Below are positions 8,568-18,025 of a stretch of 64,000 nucleotides of DNA, in pieces; within the stretch, counting starts at the first letter, position 1; every line of letters starts with the position of its first letter. The stretch comes from CAXNKH01 sp049296795 (lineage in GTDB: Bacteria; Pseudomonadota; Gammaproteobacteria; Burkholderiales; Burkholderiaceae_C): positions 91,654 to 155,653 of the forward strand of contig JBAQTC010000030.1 in assembly GCA_049296795.1 (NCBI GenBank). The letters are read 5' to 3'. The notes under the pieces are model-generated. The model saw only the letters and a program-made list of their open reading frames with translations, searched no databases and was not told the origin of the DNA. The position numbers and the translations under genes are program-made.

Positions 8568-9118
8568 TCGTCTTGCAGCGCCAACCCGGGAAACAGCACG
8601 TCAGTGAAACCAAACTGACTGAAATCACGAACCCGCATCGGGTAAAGGATTCCCTGCAAATGGTCACATTCGTGCTGCACCACCCGAGCATGAAAGCCTT
8701 GGGCTCGCCGTTCGATCGGCTCACCGAATTGATTCATGCCGCGATACAGAATATGAGAATAGCGCGGCACCACCGCGCGTAAACCCGGAACGGAGAGACA
8801 ACCCTCCCAACCCGACTCCATAGCTGGATCGAGATCGCCAGCTCCAGTCAGCGCTGTGATCACCGGATTGATCAATACCGTGCGCGGAACCAGTGGAGCA
8901 TCCGGATAGCGCGAATTAAGCGCATCACTGCCAAAAATAACCAATTGCAAATCAACGCCAATTTGAGGTGCTGCCAAACCTGCACCATTCGCAGCCGCCA
9001 TGGTGTCGAGCATGTCGGTGATCAAGAGATGAAGTGCGTCACTGTCAAATTCCGTCACGGCTTGTGCGCAACGCAGCAAGCGAGGATCGCCCATTTTGAG
9101 AATTTCACGCACTGCCAT
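8564..9118 (-). CDS. def: Peptide deformylase
   Basis: 184 residues with all three deformylase motifs: GAGLAAPQ (residues 45-52), EGCLS with metal ligand Cys107, and QHECDHL with His149, catalytic Glu150 and His153. It removes the formyl group from the N-terminal methionine of new proteins. The ATG at 9118 (MAVREILKMGDPRL) is chosen because the family begins at this point and GGAG precedes it; an upstream in-frame Met would add nine unrelated residues. The start overlaps the 3' end of ligA by 14 bases, so translation is coupled. The second def copy common in this group, next to fmt, is not in the window. Confidence 0.93.
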   Translation of the reverse strand: MAVREILKMGDPRLLRCAQAVTEFDSDALHLLITDMLDTMAAANGAGLAAPQIGVDLQLVIFGSDALNSRYPDAPLVPRTVLINPVITALTGAGDLDPAMESGWEGCLSVPGLRAVVPRYSHILYRGMNQFGEPIERRAQGFHARVVQHECDHLQGILYPMRVRDFSQFGFTDVLFPGLALQDD

Positions 9119-11201
9119 TGAGCATCTCCAGTAAACGGTTTTCATCGATCACTTGCAAGCCCAGCGCCTGGGCTTTGTCAAGCTTGCCCCCGGCATCGGC
9201 ACCGCTGACGACCCAGCTGGTTTTCTTACTAACCGAACTGGAAATCTTGCCCCCAGCGGCCTCGATTAAATCCCGGGCTTGATCGCGGCTTAACGTGGGT
9301 AAGCTGCCAGTGATCACAAAAGTTTGGCCTGCCAGTGGCTGGTTCGTGCTCGAAAGCGCCTGCCCTTCTGGCCAGCTCACGCCGCAAGCACGCAATTGCG
9401 CCACTACCTCAAGATTGTGCTGTTGGGCGAAGAACAGGTGGATGCTTTTGGCCACGATAGGACCTATATCGTTGACTTGCAGCAATTGTTCTTCGGACGC
9501 CTGTGCAATGGCATCGAACTGGCCGAAATGGCGCGCCAGTTCTTTGGCTGTGGCTTCTCCTACATGCCTTATCCCCAAACCAAACAGGAACCGGGGCAAA
9601 TTGGTTTGTTTTGATTTTTCTATGGCGGCGAGCAACTTGTGGGCTGATTTATCGGCCATCCGGTCCAGTGCAGCCAAGGCGGTCAAACCGAGTCGATACA
9701 GATCTGCCAGCGTGCGAATCAGATTCGCATCGACCAGCTGATCGACCAACTTATCGCCCAGACCCTCGATCTCGACGGCACGGCGCTGGGCAAAGTGCAA
9801 AATCGCTTGCTTGCGTTGGGCAGCACAGTACAAGCCCCCGCTGCAACGATGGTTGACCTCGGTTTTTTCACGCAGTACCGCGCTGGCGCATACTGGGCAG
9901 TATCTGGGCATACGGAAGTTGGTATGTTGCGCCTGCTTCAGGCCGGGGACTACCCCAACCACCTCGGGTATGACGTCTCCGGCACGGCGCACGATCACTG
10001 TATCGCCAACACGGACGCGCTTGCGGCGCAATTCAAACAGGTTGTGCAAAGTGGCGTTAGTAACCGTCACGCCACCGACAAATACTGGAGCCAGCCGCGC
10101 CACTGGCGTTAGCTTACCGGTTCGCCCCACTTGGACATCAATTCCCAGTACCTGCGTCAGCTGCTCTTGGGCGGGGTATTTGTGCGCCACAGCCCAGCGT
10201 GGTTCACGACTCAGGAAACCTAGTTCTTGTTGCAAGCTCAGTAAATCGATTTTGTAGACCACCCCATCAATGTCAAATGGCAAGCCATCGCGAAGTGCGC
10301 CGATATCTTGGTAGTAGCCCAATAAACCAGCCGGTCCTTGAACCTGACGCACCAGATCAGACACCGGGATAGACCAAGATTTGAGCAGTTGCAAGAGTTC
10401 AAGCTGACTTGAAAACAAGCTGACCTGAGACGCTGAGAGAATAATTTCTCCAACGCCATAAGCAAAAAAACTCAAGGGACGTTGCGCCGCAATGGCCGGA
10501 TCGAGCTGGCGCACGGCGCCGGCAGCTGCATTACGCGGATTGACAAAGGTTTTCTCGCTCTTCTCGCGTTGGCGTTCGTTCAACGCTTCGAAGTCGGCCC
10601 TGCGCATATAAACCTCGCCCCGAATCTCAATCACGGTGGGTGGAGCGCTTGAATTCAACCGCAGCGGAACTTGCCCTATGGTTCGAATGTTTTGTGTCAC
10701 ATCTTCACCGGTTTCTCCATCGCCTCGAGTCGTGGCTTGGACCAGAACGCCCTGTTCATAACGCAGGTTCAGGGCCAAGCCATCAAATTTGGGCTCAGCC
10801 AAGTACGTCAGTGGAGGTGCATCGCTGTCAAGCCCGAGTTCTCGCCGCACCCTGGCGTCAAAGTTCTCCGCGCCACTGGCCTGGGTATCGGTCTCGGTGC
10901 GGATGCTCAACATCGCGACGGCATGGCGTACGCTGCTGAAATGTGAAAGCGGTTTGGCGCCGACCCGTTGCGTTGGCGAATCTGGTGTGATCAGTTCAGG
11001 GTGCGCTGTCTCTAACGCTTGCAGTTCAGCGAAAAGTCGGTCGTATTCAGCATCTGGAACTTGCGGCTGATCAAGCACGTAATACTGGTGGCCATGGTAT
11101 TGCAGCGACTGACGCAAGGCAGCAGCCCGGGCAGAGGGCAAGCCACCAAGTTCGGACGAAGCTGGGGGATCAGGCTGGGAAAACAGGTCCAAAGTCTGCA
11201 T
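9105..11201 (-). CDS. ligA: NAD-dependent DNA ligase LigA
   Basis: 698 residues. The order is Ia domain, adenylation domain with the AMP-accepting lysine in EPKFDG (Lys138), OB fold, a four-cysteine zinc finger (CPVCASAVLRE...CSGGLYC), helix-hairpin-helix repeats, and a C-terminal BRCT domain (GQTFVITGSLPTLSRDQA onward). It seals nicks in DNA during replication and repair using NAD+. The ATG at 11201 gives normal family length and lies 17 bases after the zipA stop; longer in-frame starts would run back into zipA. No clear Shine-Dalgarno is seen, so coupling to zipA is likely. Confidence 0.96.
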   Translation of the reverse strand: MQTLDLFSQPDPPASSELGGLPSARAAALRQSLQYHGHQYYVLDQPQVPDAEYDRLFAELQALETAHPELITPDSPTQRVGAKPLSHFSSVRHAVAMLSIRTETDTQASGAENFDARVRRELGLDSDAPPLTYLAEPKFDGLALNLRYEQGVLVQATTRGDGETGEDVTQNIRTIGQVPLRLNSSAPPTVIEIRGEVYMRRADFEALNERQREKSEKTFVNPRNAAAGAVRQLDPAIAAQRPLSFFAYGVGEIILSASQVSLFSSQLELLQLLKSWSIPVSDLVRQVQGPAGLLGYYQDIGALRDGLPFDIDGVVYKIDLLSLQQELGFLSREPRWAVAHKYPAQEQLTQVLGIDVQVGRTGKLTPVARLAPVFVGGVTVTNATLHNLFELRRKRVRVGDTVIVRRAGDVIPEVVGVVPGLKQAQHTNFRMPRYCPVCASAVLREKTEVNHRCSGGLYCAAQRKQAILHFAQRRAVEIEGLGDKLVDQLVDANLIRTLADLYRLGLTALAALDRMADKSAHKLLAAIEKSKQTNLPRFLFGLGIRHVGEATAKELARHFGQFDAIAQASEEQLLQVNDIGPIVAKSIHLFFAQQHNLEVVAQLRACGVSWPEGQALSSTNQPLAGQTFVITGSLPTLSRDQARDLIEAAGGKISSSVSKKTSWVVSGADAGGKLDKAQALGLQVIDENRLLEMLNGSA

Positions 11202-11217
11202 GAGAAGGGAGAGTGAC

Positions 11218-12252
11218 TCAGCTGAACAAGCGTCTGGCCAGGGGCGAACCTGCGCTGAAGTCATGGCCATCGAGTGTGTCGTAAAGTTTTTCGAGTTCAG
11301 CGGCCACACCTGCCATGGCACTGGTTTGCAGGGGCTGTTGCTGGTCATCAATCAGCACGCCATCCATCGCCAGTGCCAGTACGTTGGCAGTCTCGCACAT
11401 CCGTTCAAAAGCCTTTAACTGGCGGTCTACCTGTGCCACGTCCAGACCTAAATGAATTTCCCGTACTGCGCTTTGGGTCAGATCTTCGGCCAAAGCCGCT
11501 TGGGTATCGAAGGACAGCACCAAAACGGGCGGCAAGCCGGGACTTTGTGCCGCGAGCACCATGCGCCCTGGGATCACACCGCTGACAAAGCCCTGACGTG
11601 CCGCATTTTGTTGAATATAGCCCGGACTCCAGGCAGAATTGCGCGCCCTCAGGGTGAAGCCCAGTTCGGCATCATGGCTGCTGGCAAATTGGTCAAGTTC
11701 CCTTGCCCTGGCCACCTCGTCAAGCATCTCTGGGAAGTCAGGGGTTCCATTGATGATGTCGGCGAATGATTGCGTTTTCATCACGAATTCGGAATATTCG
11801 ATTTCGTTGAGTGGCCCCGAGCGATTGGCCAACTGCACACCCGCTTGAAATGCGTCATAGCGCTGACCAGTTCGTGGTAACTCCCAATGTTGCAGGGTTT
11901 CGTGACGGCCTTCAATGGCAAAAGGTTTGCTTCCAACACGACGGGTCGTTGGCATGCTGGCCAATGCAGCGTCGCCAGACACAGGACCGTCGAGATAGAT
12001 CGGCGCAATCACGTCAATCAGCGCATCGAGTAGGGGTTTCGTCTCGGGTAGCGGCAGGTTCAATCGGCCAGCCTCAAACTCGATTTCACTCAATTGGGCG
12101 TCAAGCGGTGGGTCGACCAGTTTTCCTCCCTGCCCCGGTTCAGTCTGCGCCTGCCGGGGTGAATTTTTACGCGAATTCCAAGCACTGTGGGCCACGACAG
12201 CGGCCAACACCAGCCCGCCTGTAATGGCCAATCCGATTTGTAAATTACTCAT
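11218..12252 (-). CDS. zipA: Cell division protein ZipA-like (FtsZ-binding)
   Basis: 344 residues. A single N-terminal membrane helix (IGLAITGGLVLAAVVAHSAW, about residues 6-25) is followed by a charged, proline-containing linker. The C-terminal half (from about residue 200) fits the ZipA FtsZ-binding domain, e.g. GFVSGVIPGRMVLAAQSPGLPPVLVLSFD and LDVAQVDRQLKAFERMCETANVLA. ZipA anchors the FtsZ ring to the inner membrane. Sequence similarity is low in this group, and placement between smc (8 bases upstream) and ligA (17 bases downstream) supports the call; zipA-ligA adjacency is also found in enterobacteria. Confidence 0.82.
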   Translation of the reverse strand: MSNLQIGLAITGGLVLAAVVAHSAWNSRKNSPRQAQTEPGQGGKLVDPPLDAQLSEIEFEAGRLNLPLPETKPLLDALIDVIAPIYLDGPVSGDAALASMPTTRRVGSKPFAIEGRHETLQHWELPRTGQRYDAFQAGVQLANRSGPLNEIEYSEFVMKTQSFADIINGTPDFPEMLDEVARARELDQFASSHDAELGFTLRARNSAWSPGYIQQNAARQGFVSGVIPGRMVLAAQSPGLPPVLVLSFDTQAALAEDLTQSAVREIHLGLDVAQVDRQLKAFERMCETANVLALAMDGVLIDDQQQPLQTSAMAGVAAELEKLYDTLDGHDFSAGSPLARRLFS

Positions 12253-12260
12253 GGTGATAT

Positions 12261-15200
12261 TCAGACGGTGACAGGGCTGTTGGCAGCCCCTGCGGTTTGG
12301 TCATTGTCCAACGCCTGGGAGACAGCTGATTCCATGTCAACCGCAACAATCCGTGAAACACCCTGCTCCTGCATGGTGACACCAATCAACTGTTCGGCCA
12401 TTTCCATGGCGATCTTGTTGTGGCTGATGAATAAAAATTGGGTCTGCCGACTCATGGCACTCACCAGTTTGGCGTAACGCTCGGTATTGGCATCGTCCAG
12501 CGGTGCATCAACTTCGTCGAGCAAACAAAATGGTGCTGGATTGAGCTGAAAAATCGCAAATACCAAAGCAATCGCGGTCAGGGCTTTTTCACCACCTGAA
12601 AGCAGATGAATGGTCTGGTTTTTCTTGCCTGGAGGCTGGGCCATGACCTGAACACCAGAGTCAAGTATTTCACTACCGGTAATCATCAAGCGGGCGTTGC
12701 CCCCACCAAACAGCTCGGGGAACATCTTGCCGAAGTGATGATTGACGCTGTCGAACGTCGCCGACAACAAGTCACGCGTTTCCCCGTCAATTTTCTTGAT
12801 GGCCGACTCCAGCGTGGTCATAGCCTCCAACAGATCGGCAGACTGGGCATCAAGGAATTGCTTGCGCTCGCGTGCGCTTGAGAGTTCGTCCAACGCTGCC
12901 AAGTTAACCGAGCCCAAGGCCGCTAGTTCACGCTGGTATTTTTCGATTTCTCCCTGTAGTCCGGTCAGGCGTACTGACCCCGACTCAAGGGATCCAGCCA
13001 CGGCCAATAGATCGGCCTGGGCCTGGGTCAGCTGCTGGTCATATTGCTCGAAACCCAGGCGAGCAGCTTGCTCTTTAAGTTGATATTCGGTGATGCGCTG
13101 GCGCAATGGGTCGAGTTCGCGCTCAATTTGCAAGCGCCCCTCATCACTGGACCGCAATTGGGCGGTCAATCCGTCGTATTCGCTGCGTTTGGAACCCAAA
13201 ACATGTTCGCGTTCGAGTTTGACTGTCAGCGCATTTTGTAAACCAGCTTGGGCTACGGTATCGGTCAGTCGTTCCAACTCAATCCGTGCATTTTGTTCTT
13301 CTAACAGCAAGCTGGCAGTTTGGAGTTGCGCTGTTTCGATAGATCGGCCCAATTCAGCTTGGCGAGCTTGCAGACTGCGCATGGCAAACAGGGCCTCCTG
13401 GGCCTGGCTCTCTAAAGTACGCAGCTGGCCTCGCCCCGCCTGCAAGCCCGTTTCAGCGTGGCGCACAAGATCGTCAAGCTGGGCAAGACGTTCCTGGGTG
13501 TCTGCTAATTGAAGATCAAGTTGCTCAAATTGCGCTTGGGCGTCCACACGACGTTGTTCCAATGCGCTTGAGCCGGCTTCGATTTCAGCCATATCCACTG
13601 AAATCTGTTCATTGCGGCTGCGAACCTGCTCCAGTTGCTGGTTCAAACGAAGGGCTTCAACCTGCACCCCATGGACTTGCGTTTGGGCTTGCGACGCTGC
13701 GCGCCTGGACAAGTCCAAGGCTTGAGTCGCTTCACTGTAGGCGGCCTCGGAGCGCATCAGCAGTAAACGCGCCTCATCCGTAATCAGTGTCTGCCCCTTA
13801 TGTTGCTTCTCAAGGTTATGGATTTCTTGGGCACGGGCCAGCAAACCCGCCTGCTCAGAATCCTGCGCATAAAAACTCACACTGTGTAAGCTCACCGCAT
13901 GCCCACTCTGGGTGAAAATCAATTCACCAGGCTTGAGCTGGGACCGCCTGCTCAGCGCCTCATCCAAGGTGGCCAGGGTGTAAGCGCCTTGCAGCCAATC
14001 CTGCAGCACGGCCATTTGTCCTGGGTCACTGATGCGTAACCAACTCGACAAAGCTTGCAAAGCGTTCAGCCCAGTATCAGCAACAGTGGGGGCGGCAGAG
14101 GATGCGCCTGTCAGCTCAGAGGAGCTGTAAAAAGTCAGTTTGGCAGCCGGTGCATCGGCTGCAAAGGCGCGAACCAGTTCGAGCCGACTGACCTCAAGTG
14201 CGCCTAGTCGCTCGCGCAATGCCGCCTCCAAGGCGGTTTCCCAACCCGGCTCGATATGGATACGACTCCACAGGGCCGGCAGTGACTGCAACTCGTGTTG
14301 GGTCAGCCAGGGCTTCAGTTTGCCATCGGTCTTAACCCTGTCTTGCAAGGATTTGAGTGCACCGAGGCGGGCTGACAATTCGGTCTGTCGTGCTGACTCG
14401 GTGTTGACCTTGCGTTGTTGCTCAGAGCGGGCTTGATCGAGCTGAGGAACGCTTTCTTGCAGATTTTGCAAGCGCGCCTGAGCCACTTTCTCCAGCTCAA
14501 TACATTCAGCTAACTGCTGCTGCAACTGGAGCAAACGCTGTGGGTCGGGACTGGCGAGCGCACGACGGTCAGCGCCAAGCCGGGACCCACGCAGCTCGAG
14601 TTGACGTAGCTGCTCGGAAATACTGCGCTGATCAGCCGCGAGCACCTGAATTTTCTGCTGCACCTGCGCTACGCCAGAACGTTGCTCCGTGGCTCGGGTT
14701 TGAGCCTGGCGCAAAGCTTCTTCCTGCGTGGGAAGGGCTTGCAACTGGAGTTCAAGCTGAAGCTTCAAAGCTTGCTGTTCGTTCGCACCGGCCAGGGCGG
14801 CCTCGGCCAGCGATTGCTGCTCGGTTTGAGCCTGCGCCTGGCGTTGTTCCCATTGAACGGTTTGATCTTTCAGACTTTGCAGTCGTAACTCCACGCGTTG
14901 TCGGCCTTCGACTACGTAGCGAATTTCAGCTTCAAGCCGCCCCACTTCCGTACTGGCCTCGTACAGCAGCCCCTGCGCTTGATTGACCAGATCGCCTGCC
15001 GCATAGTGGGCGAGTCTCACGCTTTCGAGTTGAGCCTCGATTTGGCGTAAATCAGCCAGTCGTGATTCCAGCTGATTGATGGTTTTTTCGGCTTCAAGCT
15101 TGACCTTGATCTGTTCAGCCTCGGCTTCTGAGCGTTTGAGGTACCACAGCTGATGCTGCTTGAGTGTCAAGTCAGCATTTAAGCGCTTGTAGAGCTGGGC

Positions 15201-15842
15201 AACTTCAGCCTGTTTTTCAAGTTTATCCAGATTGGCGTTGAGCTCACGCAGGATATCTTCGACCCGGGTTAAGTTTTCACGGGTGTCCGAAAGGCGATTT
15301 TCGGTCTCCCGGCGGCGCTCTTTGTACTTAGATACACCGGCAGCCTCTTCCAGGAACAAACGTAACTCTTCCGGCTTGGACTCGATAATCCGGCTGATAG
15401 TTCCTTGCCCAATAATCGCGTAGGCACGCGGCCCCAGTCCCGTCCCCAGAAACACGTCCTGCACATCGCGCCGGCGTACCGGCTGGTTGTTGATGTAGTA
15501 ACTGGATGTTCCATCACGGGTCAGCACCCGTTTGACCGCGATCTCAGCGAATTGCCCCCACTGGCCGCCAGCGCGGTGATCTGTATTGTCAAATACCAGC
15601 TCGACACTGGCTCGGCTGGACGGTTTACGACTGGTAGTACCATTAAAAATGACGTCCTGCATCGACTCGCCACGCAGCTCGCTGGCCCGGCTTTCCCCCA
15701 AAACCCAGCGCACCGCATCCATGATGTTGGATTTTCCACAGCCGTTGGGGCCGACCACGCCAACCAATTGGCCCGGCAAATGGAAGGTAGTGGGTTCAAC
15801 AAAAGATTTGAAACCCGACAACTTGATGGATGAAAGACGCAC
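12261..15842 (-). CDS. smc: Chromosome segregation protein SMC
   Basis: 1193 residues, full family length. The N-terminal head has MRLSSIKLSGFKSFV and Walker A GPNGCGKSN. Two long glutamine- and alanine-rich coiled coils flank a hinge at about residues 500-640. The C-terminal head has the ABC signature LLSGGEKALTA and Walker B FCLLDEVDAPLDD. SMC works as a dimer with ScpA and ScpB in chromosome compaction. It is the first gene of the smc-zipA-ligA-def operon and diverges from dapC with 96 bases between the starts. Confidence 0.97.
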   Translation of the reverse strand: MRLSSIKLSGFKSFVEPTTFHLPGQLVGVVGPNGCGKSNIMDAVRWVLGESRASELRGESMQDVIFNGTTSRKPSSRASVELVFDNTDHRAGGQWGQFAEIAVKRVLTRDGTSSYYINNQPVRRRDVQDVFLGTGLGPRAYAIIGQGTISRIIESKPEELRLFLEEAAGVSKYKERRRETENRLSDTRENLTRVEDILRELNANLDKLEKQAEVAQLYKRLNADLTLKQHQLWYLKRSEAEAEQIKVKLEAEKTINQLESRLADLRQIEAQLESVRLAHYAAGDLVNQAQGLLYEASTEVGRLEAEIRYVVEGRQRVELRLQSLKDQTVQWEQRQAQAQTEQQSLAEAALAGANEQQALKLQLELQLQALPTQEEALRQAQTRATEQRSGVAQVQQKIQVLAADQRSISEQLRQLELRGSRLGADRRALASPDPQRLLQLQQQLAECIELEKVAQARLQNLQESVPQLDQARSEQQRKVNTESARQTELSARLGALKSLQDRVKTDGKLKPWLTQHELQSLPALWSRIHIEPGWETALEAALRERLGALEVSRLELVRAFAADAPAAKLTFYSSSELTGASSAAPTVADTGLNALQALSSWLRISDPGQMAVLQDWLQGAYTLATLDEALSRRSQLKPGELIFTQSGHAVSLHSVSFYAQDSEQAGLLARAQEIHNLEKQHKGQTLITDEARLLLMRSEAAYSEATQALDLSRRAASQAQTQVHGVQVEALRLNQQLEQVRSRNEQISVDMAEIEAGSSALEQRRVDAQAQFEQLDLQLADTQERLAQLDDLVRHAETGLQAGRGQLRTLESQAQEALFAMRSLQARQAELGRSIETAQLQTASLLLEEQNARIELERLTDTVAQAGLQNALTVKLEREHVLGSKRSEYDGLTAQLRSSDEGRLQIERELDPLRQRITEYQLKEQAARLGFEQYDQQLTQAQADLLAVAGSLESGSVRLTGLQGEIEKYQRELAALGSVNLAALDELSSARERKQFLDAQSADLLEAMTTLESAIKKIDGETRDLLSATFDSVNHHFGKMFPELFGGGNARLMITGSEILDSGVQVMAQPPGKKNQTIHLLSGGEKALTAIALVFAIFQLNPAPFCLLDEVDAPLDDANTERYAKLVSAMSRQTQFLFISHNKIAMEMAEQLIGVTMQEQGVSRIVAVDMESAVSQALDNDQTAGAANSPVTV

Positions 15843-15938
15843 AACAAAACCTCTGATTGGCGACCCTGAGTCAGGCCCGTGTGATGATGTTACCCGACCC
15901 TGCTGCAGTTTCTTGGCTAGGCAGGATAATCACAGACC

Positions 15939-17147
15939 ATGAATCCCTTGCTTACCCGCCTTCAGCCCTATCCCTTTGAGCGCCTGCGCCAGCTTTTCTC
16001 TGGTGTCAGCCCGAACCCGGGCTACTCCCCCATCAGCTTAGGGATTGGTGAGCCGCGCCACCCGACACCGCCCTTCATCCAGCAAGCCATGATGGATGCG
16101 ATCAGCCAAAACCCCAGTGGCCTGTCGTCCTACCCGGCAACCTTGGGGGAAGCTTCGCTGCGCGAGGCCTGCGCCCACTGGCTCAAGCGCCGCTATGGGC
16201 TAGAACTCCATCCAGCCAGCCAGATCCTCCCGGTCAACGGAACCCGGGAGGCTCTGTTTGCTTTAACTCAGACCATCATCAATCCTGCTTCAGGTCAGGC
16301 CACCGTTGTCTGCCCCAATCCTTTTTATCAAATCTATGAAGGCGCAGCACTGCTGGCAGGCGCTCAGCCCTATTTTGTGGCGAGCGACCCGGCCAGAAAC
16401 TTCGCCCAGAACTGGGACAGTGTGCCGACTGAAGTCTGGAGCCGCACACAGCTTTTATTTGTTTGCTCTCCGGGCAACCCCACGGGCGCGGTGATGCCAC
16501 TGTCCGAGTGGAAAAAATTGTTTGATTTGAGCGATCGCTATGGCTTCGTCATCGCCTCCGATGAGTGTTACAGCGAAATTTACTTTCGCGAAGAAGCACC
16601 CTTGGGTGGTTTAGAGGCCGCCGAGCGTTTGGGGCGCCATGATTTTAAAAATCTGATTTCTTTGACCAGCTTGTCAAAACGCAGCAGCGTGCCGGGCATG
16701 CGCAGCGGATTTGTGGCGGGCGATGCGGCGCTTATCAAACAGTTTCTGCTCTACCGCACCTACCATGGTTCGGCCATGAGCTTGGTGGTGCAGTCTGCCA
16801 GCGTGGCGGCCTGGAATGACGAAACCCATGTCGTTGCCAACCGCGACCTGTACCGTGAAAAGTTTGCCGCAGTTACCCCGCTTCTGGCCGAAGTCATGGA
16901 TGTTGCTTTGCCGGATGCCGGTTTTTACTTGTGGGCTGCAGTTCCTGGCAGCGACACCGAGTTCGCACGTGACTTACTGGCTCTTTACAATGTGACCGTT
17001 TTACCTGGTAGCTATTTGGCGCGTGAACAGCACGGCCATAATCCGGGCGCCAACCGAATTCGAATGGCCTTGGTGGCGCAAACCGCCGAATGTGTAGAAG
17101 CTGCCCAAAGAATTGTTCAGTTTGTCAAATCTCGAAATCCCCATTAA
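15939..17147 (+). CDS. dapC: Succinyldiaminopimelate transaminase DapC
   Basis: 402 residues, a class I/II PLP-dependent aminotransferase. Visible are the N-terminal YPFERLRQL, GIGEPRHPTPPFI, LPVNGTREALF and CSPGNPTGAV segments, and the PLP-binding lysine in SLTSLSKRSSVPGMRSGF. It converts N-succinyl-2-amino-6-oxopimelate to N-succinyl-LL-2,6-diaminopimelate in lysine and peptidoglycan precursor synthesis. The family call over other aminotransferases rests on dapD and dapE downstream. It is the first gene of the dap cluster. Confidence 0.94.
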   Translation: MNPLLTRLQPYPFERLRQLFSGVSPNPGYSPISLGIGEPRHPTPPFIQQAMMDAISQNPSGLSSYPATLGEASLREACAHWLKRRYGLELHPASQILPVNGTREALFALTQTIINPASGQATVVCPNPFYQIYEGAALLAGAQPYFVASDPARNFAQNWDSVPTEVWSRTQLLFVCSPGNPTGAVMPLSEWKKLFDLSDRYGFVIASDECYSEIYFREEAPLGGLEAAERLGRHDFKNLISLTSLSKRSSVPGMRSGFVAGDAALIKQFLLYRTYHGSAMSLVVQSASVAAWNDETHVVANRDLYREKFAAVTPLLAEVMDVALPDAGFYLWAAVPGSDTEFARDLLALYNVTVLPGSYLAREQHGHNPGANRIRMALVAQTAECVEAAQRIVQFVKSRNPH

Positions 17148-17163
17148 TCTATCCAAACTCACT

Positions 17164-17988
17164 ATGACCCAACAACTCCAGACCCTGATCGATAGCGCAT
17201 GGGACAACCGTGCCGAGTTTTCTCCCCAATCGGCCCCTGCTGACGTGATACAGGCGGTCGATCACGTGATCGCTGAACTCAACACCGGTAAGCTCAGGGT
17301 CGCTACTCGGCAAGCCATCGGTCAATGGACGGTTCATCAGTGGATCAAGAAGGCGGTTCTGCTTTCGTTCCGACTCAAAGACAATGCCGTGATGAAAGCT
17401 GGGGAGCTTGGCTTTTATGACAAAGTTCCGACCAAGTTTGCGCACCTCACGGAAGCTGAAATGAAAGCCACCGGTGTCCGCGTGGTTCCTCCAGCCGTAG
17501 CCCGACGTGGCAGTTATATTGCCAAAGGCGCGATTTTGATGCCCTCTTACGTCAACATCGGCGCCTATGTCGATGAAGGCACTATGGTTGACACTTGGGC
17601 CACTGTGGGTTCTTGTGCCCAAGTCGGTAAAAACGTTCACCTCTCTGGGGGTGTGGGCCTCGGCGGCGTGCTCGAGCCCTTGCAAGCCAACCCCACCATC
17701 ATTGAAGACAATTGTTTCATTGGCGCCCGTTCAGAAGTGGTTGAAGGCGTCATCGTCGAAGAAAATTCCGTGATTTCGATGGGCGTATATCTGGGTCAAA
17801 GTACGCCCATTTATGACCGCGCCACGGATACGGTGAGCTATGGTCGAATCCCTGCCGGATCGGTGGTGATCAGTGGCAGCCTGCCTAAAGCGGGCGGCAA
17901 ATATAGCTTGTACGCGGCCATCATCGTCAAGCGGGTGGACGCTCAAACGCGTGCCAAAACCAGCCTGAATGACTTGTTACGCGATTGA
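17164..17988 (+). CDS. dapD: Tetrahydrodipicolinate N-succinyltransferase DapD
   Basis: 274 residues, exactly the usual DapD length with the start at 17164 (MTQQLQTLIDSAW). A longer in-frame start at 17113 would overlap dapC and is rejected. The protein is a left-handed beta helix built from hexapeptide repeats (GSYIAKGAILMPSYVNIGAYV, GSCAQVGKNVHLSGGVGLGGVLEP in part, NCFIGARSEVVEG). It succinylates tetrahydrodipicolinate in the step before DapC. It follows dapC by 16 bases. Confidence 0.96.
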   Translation: MTQQLQTLIDSAWDNRAEFSPQSAPADVIQAVDHVIAELNTGKLRVATRQAIGQWTVHQWIKKAVLLSFRLKDNAVMKAGELGFYDKVPTKFAHLTEAEMKATGVRVVPPAVARRGSYIAKGAILMPSYVNIGAYVDEGTMVDTWATVGSCAQVGKNVHLSGGVGLGGVLEPLQANPTIIEDNCFIGARSEVVEGVIVEENSVISMGVYLGQSTPIYDRATDTVSYGRIPAGSVVISGSLPKAGGKYSLYAAIIVKRVDAQTRAKTSLNDLLRD

Positions 17989-18025
17989 GCTTGGCAAAGA
18001 CAGCGTTTGAACCGGGAGACTGACA

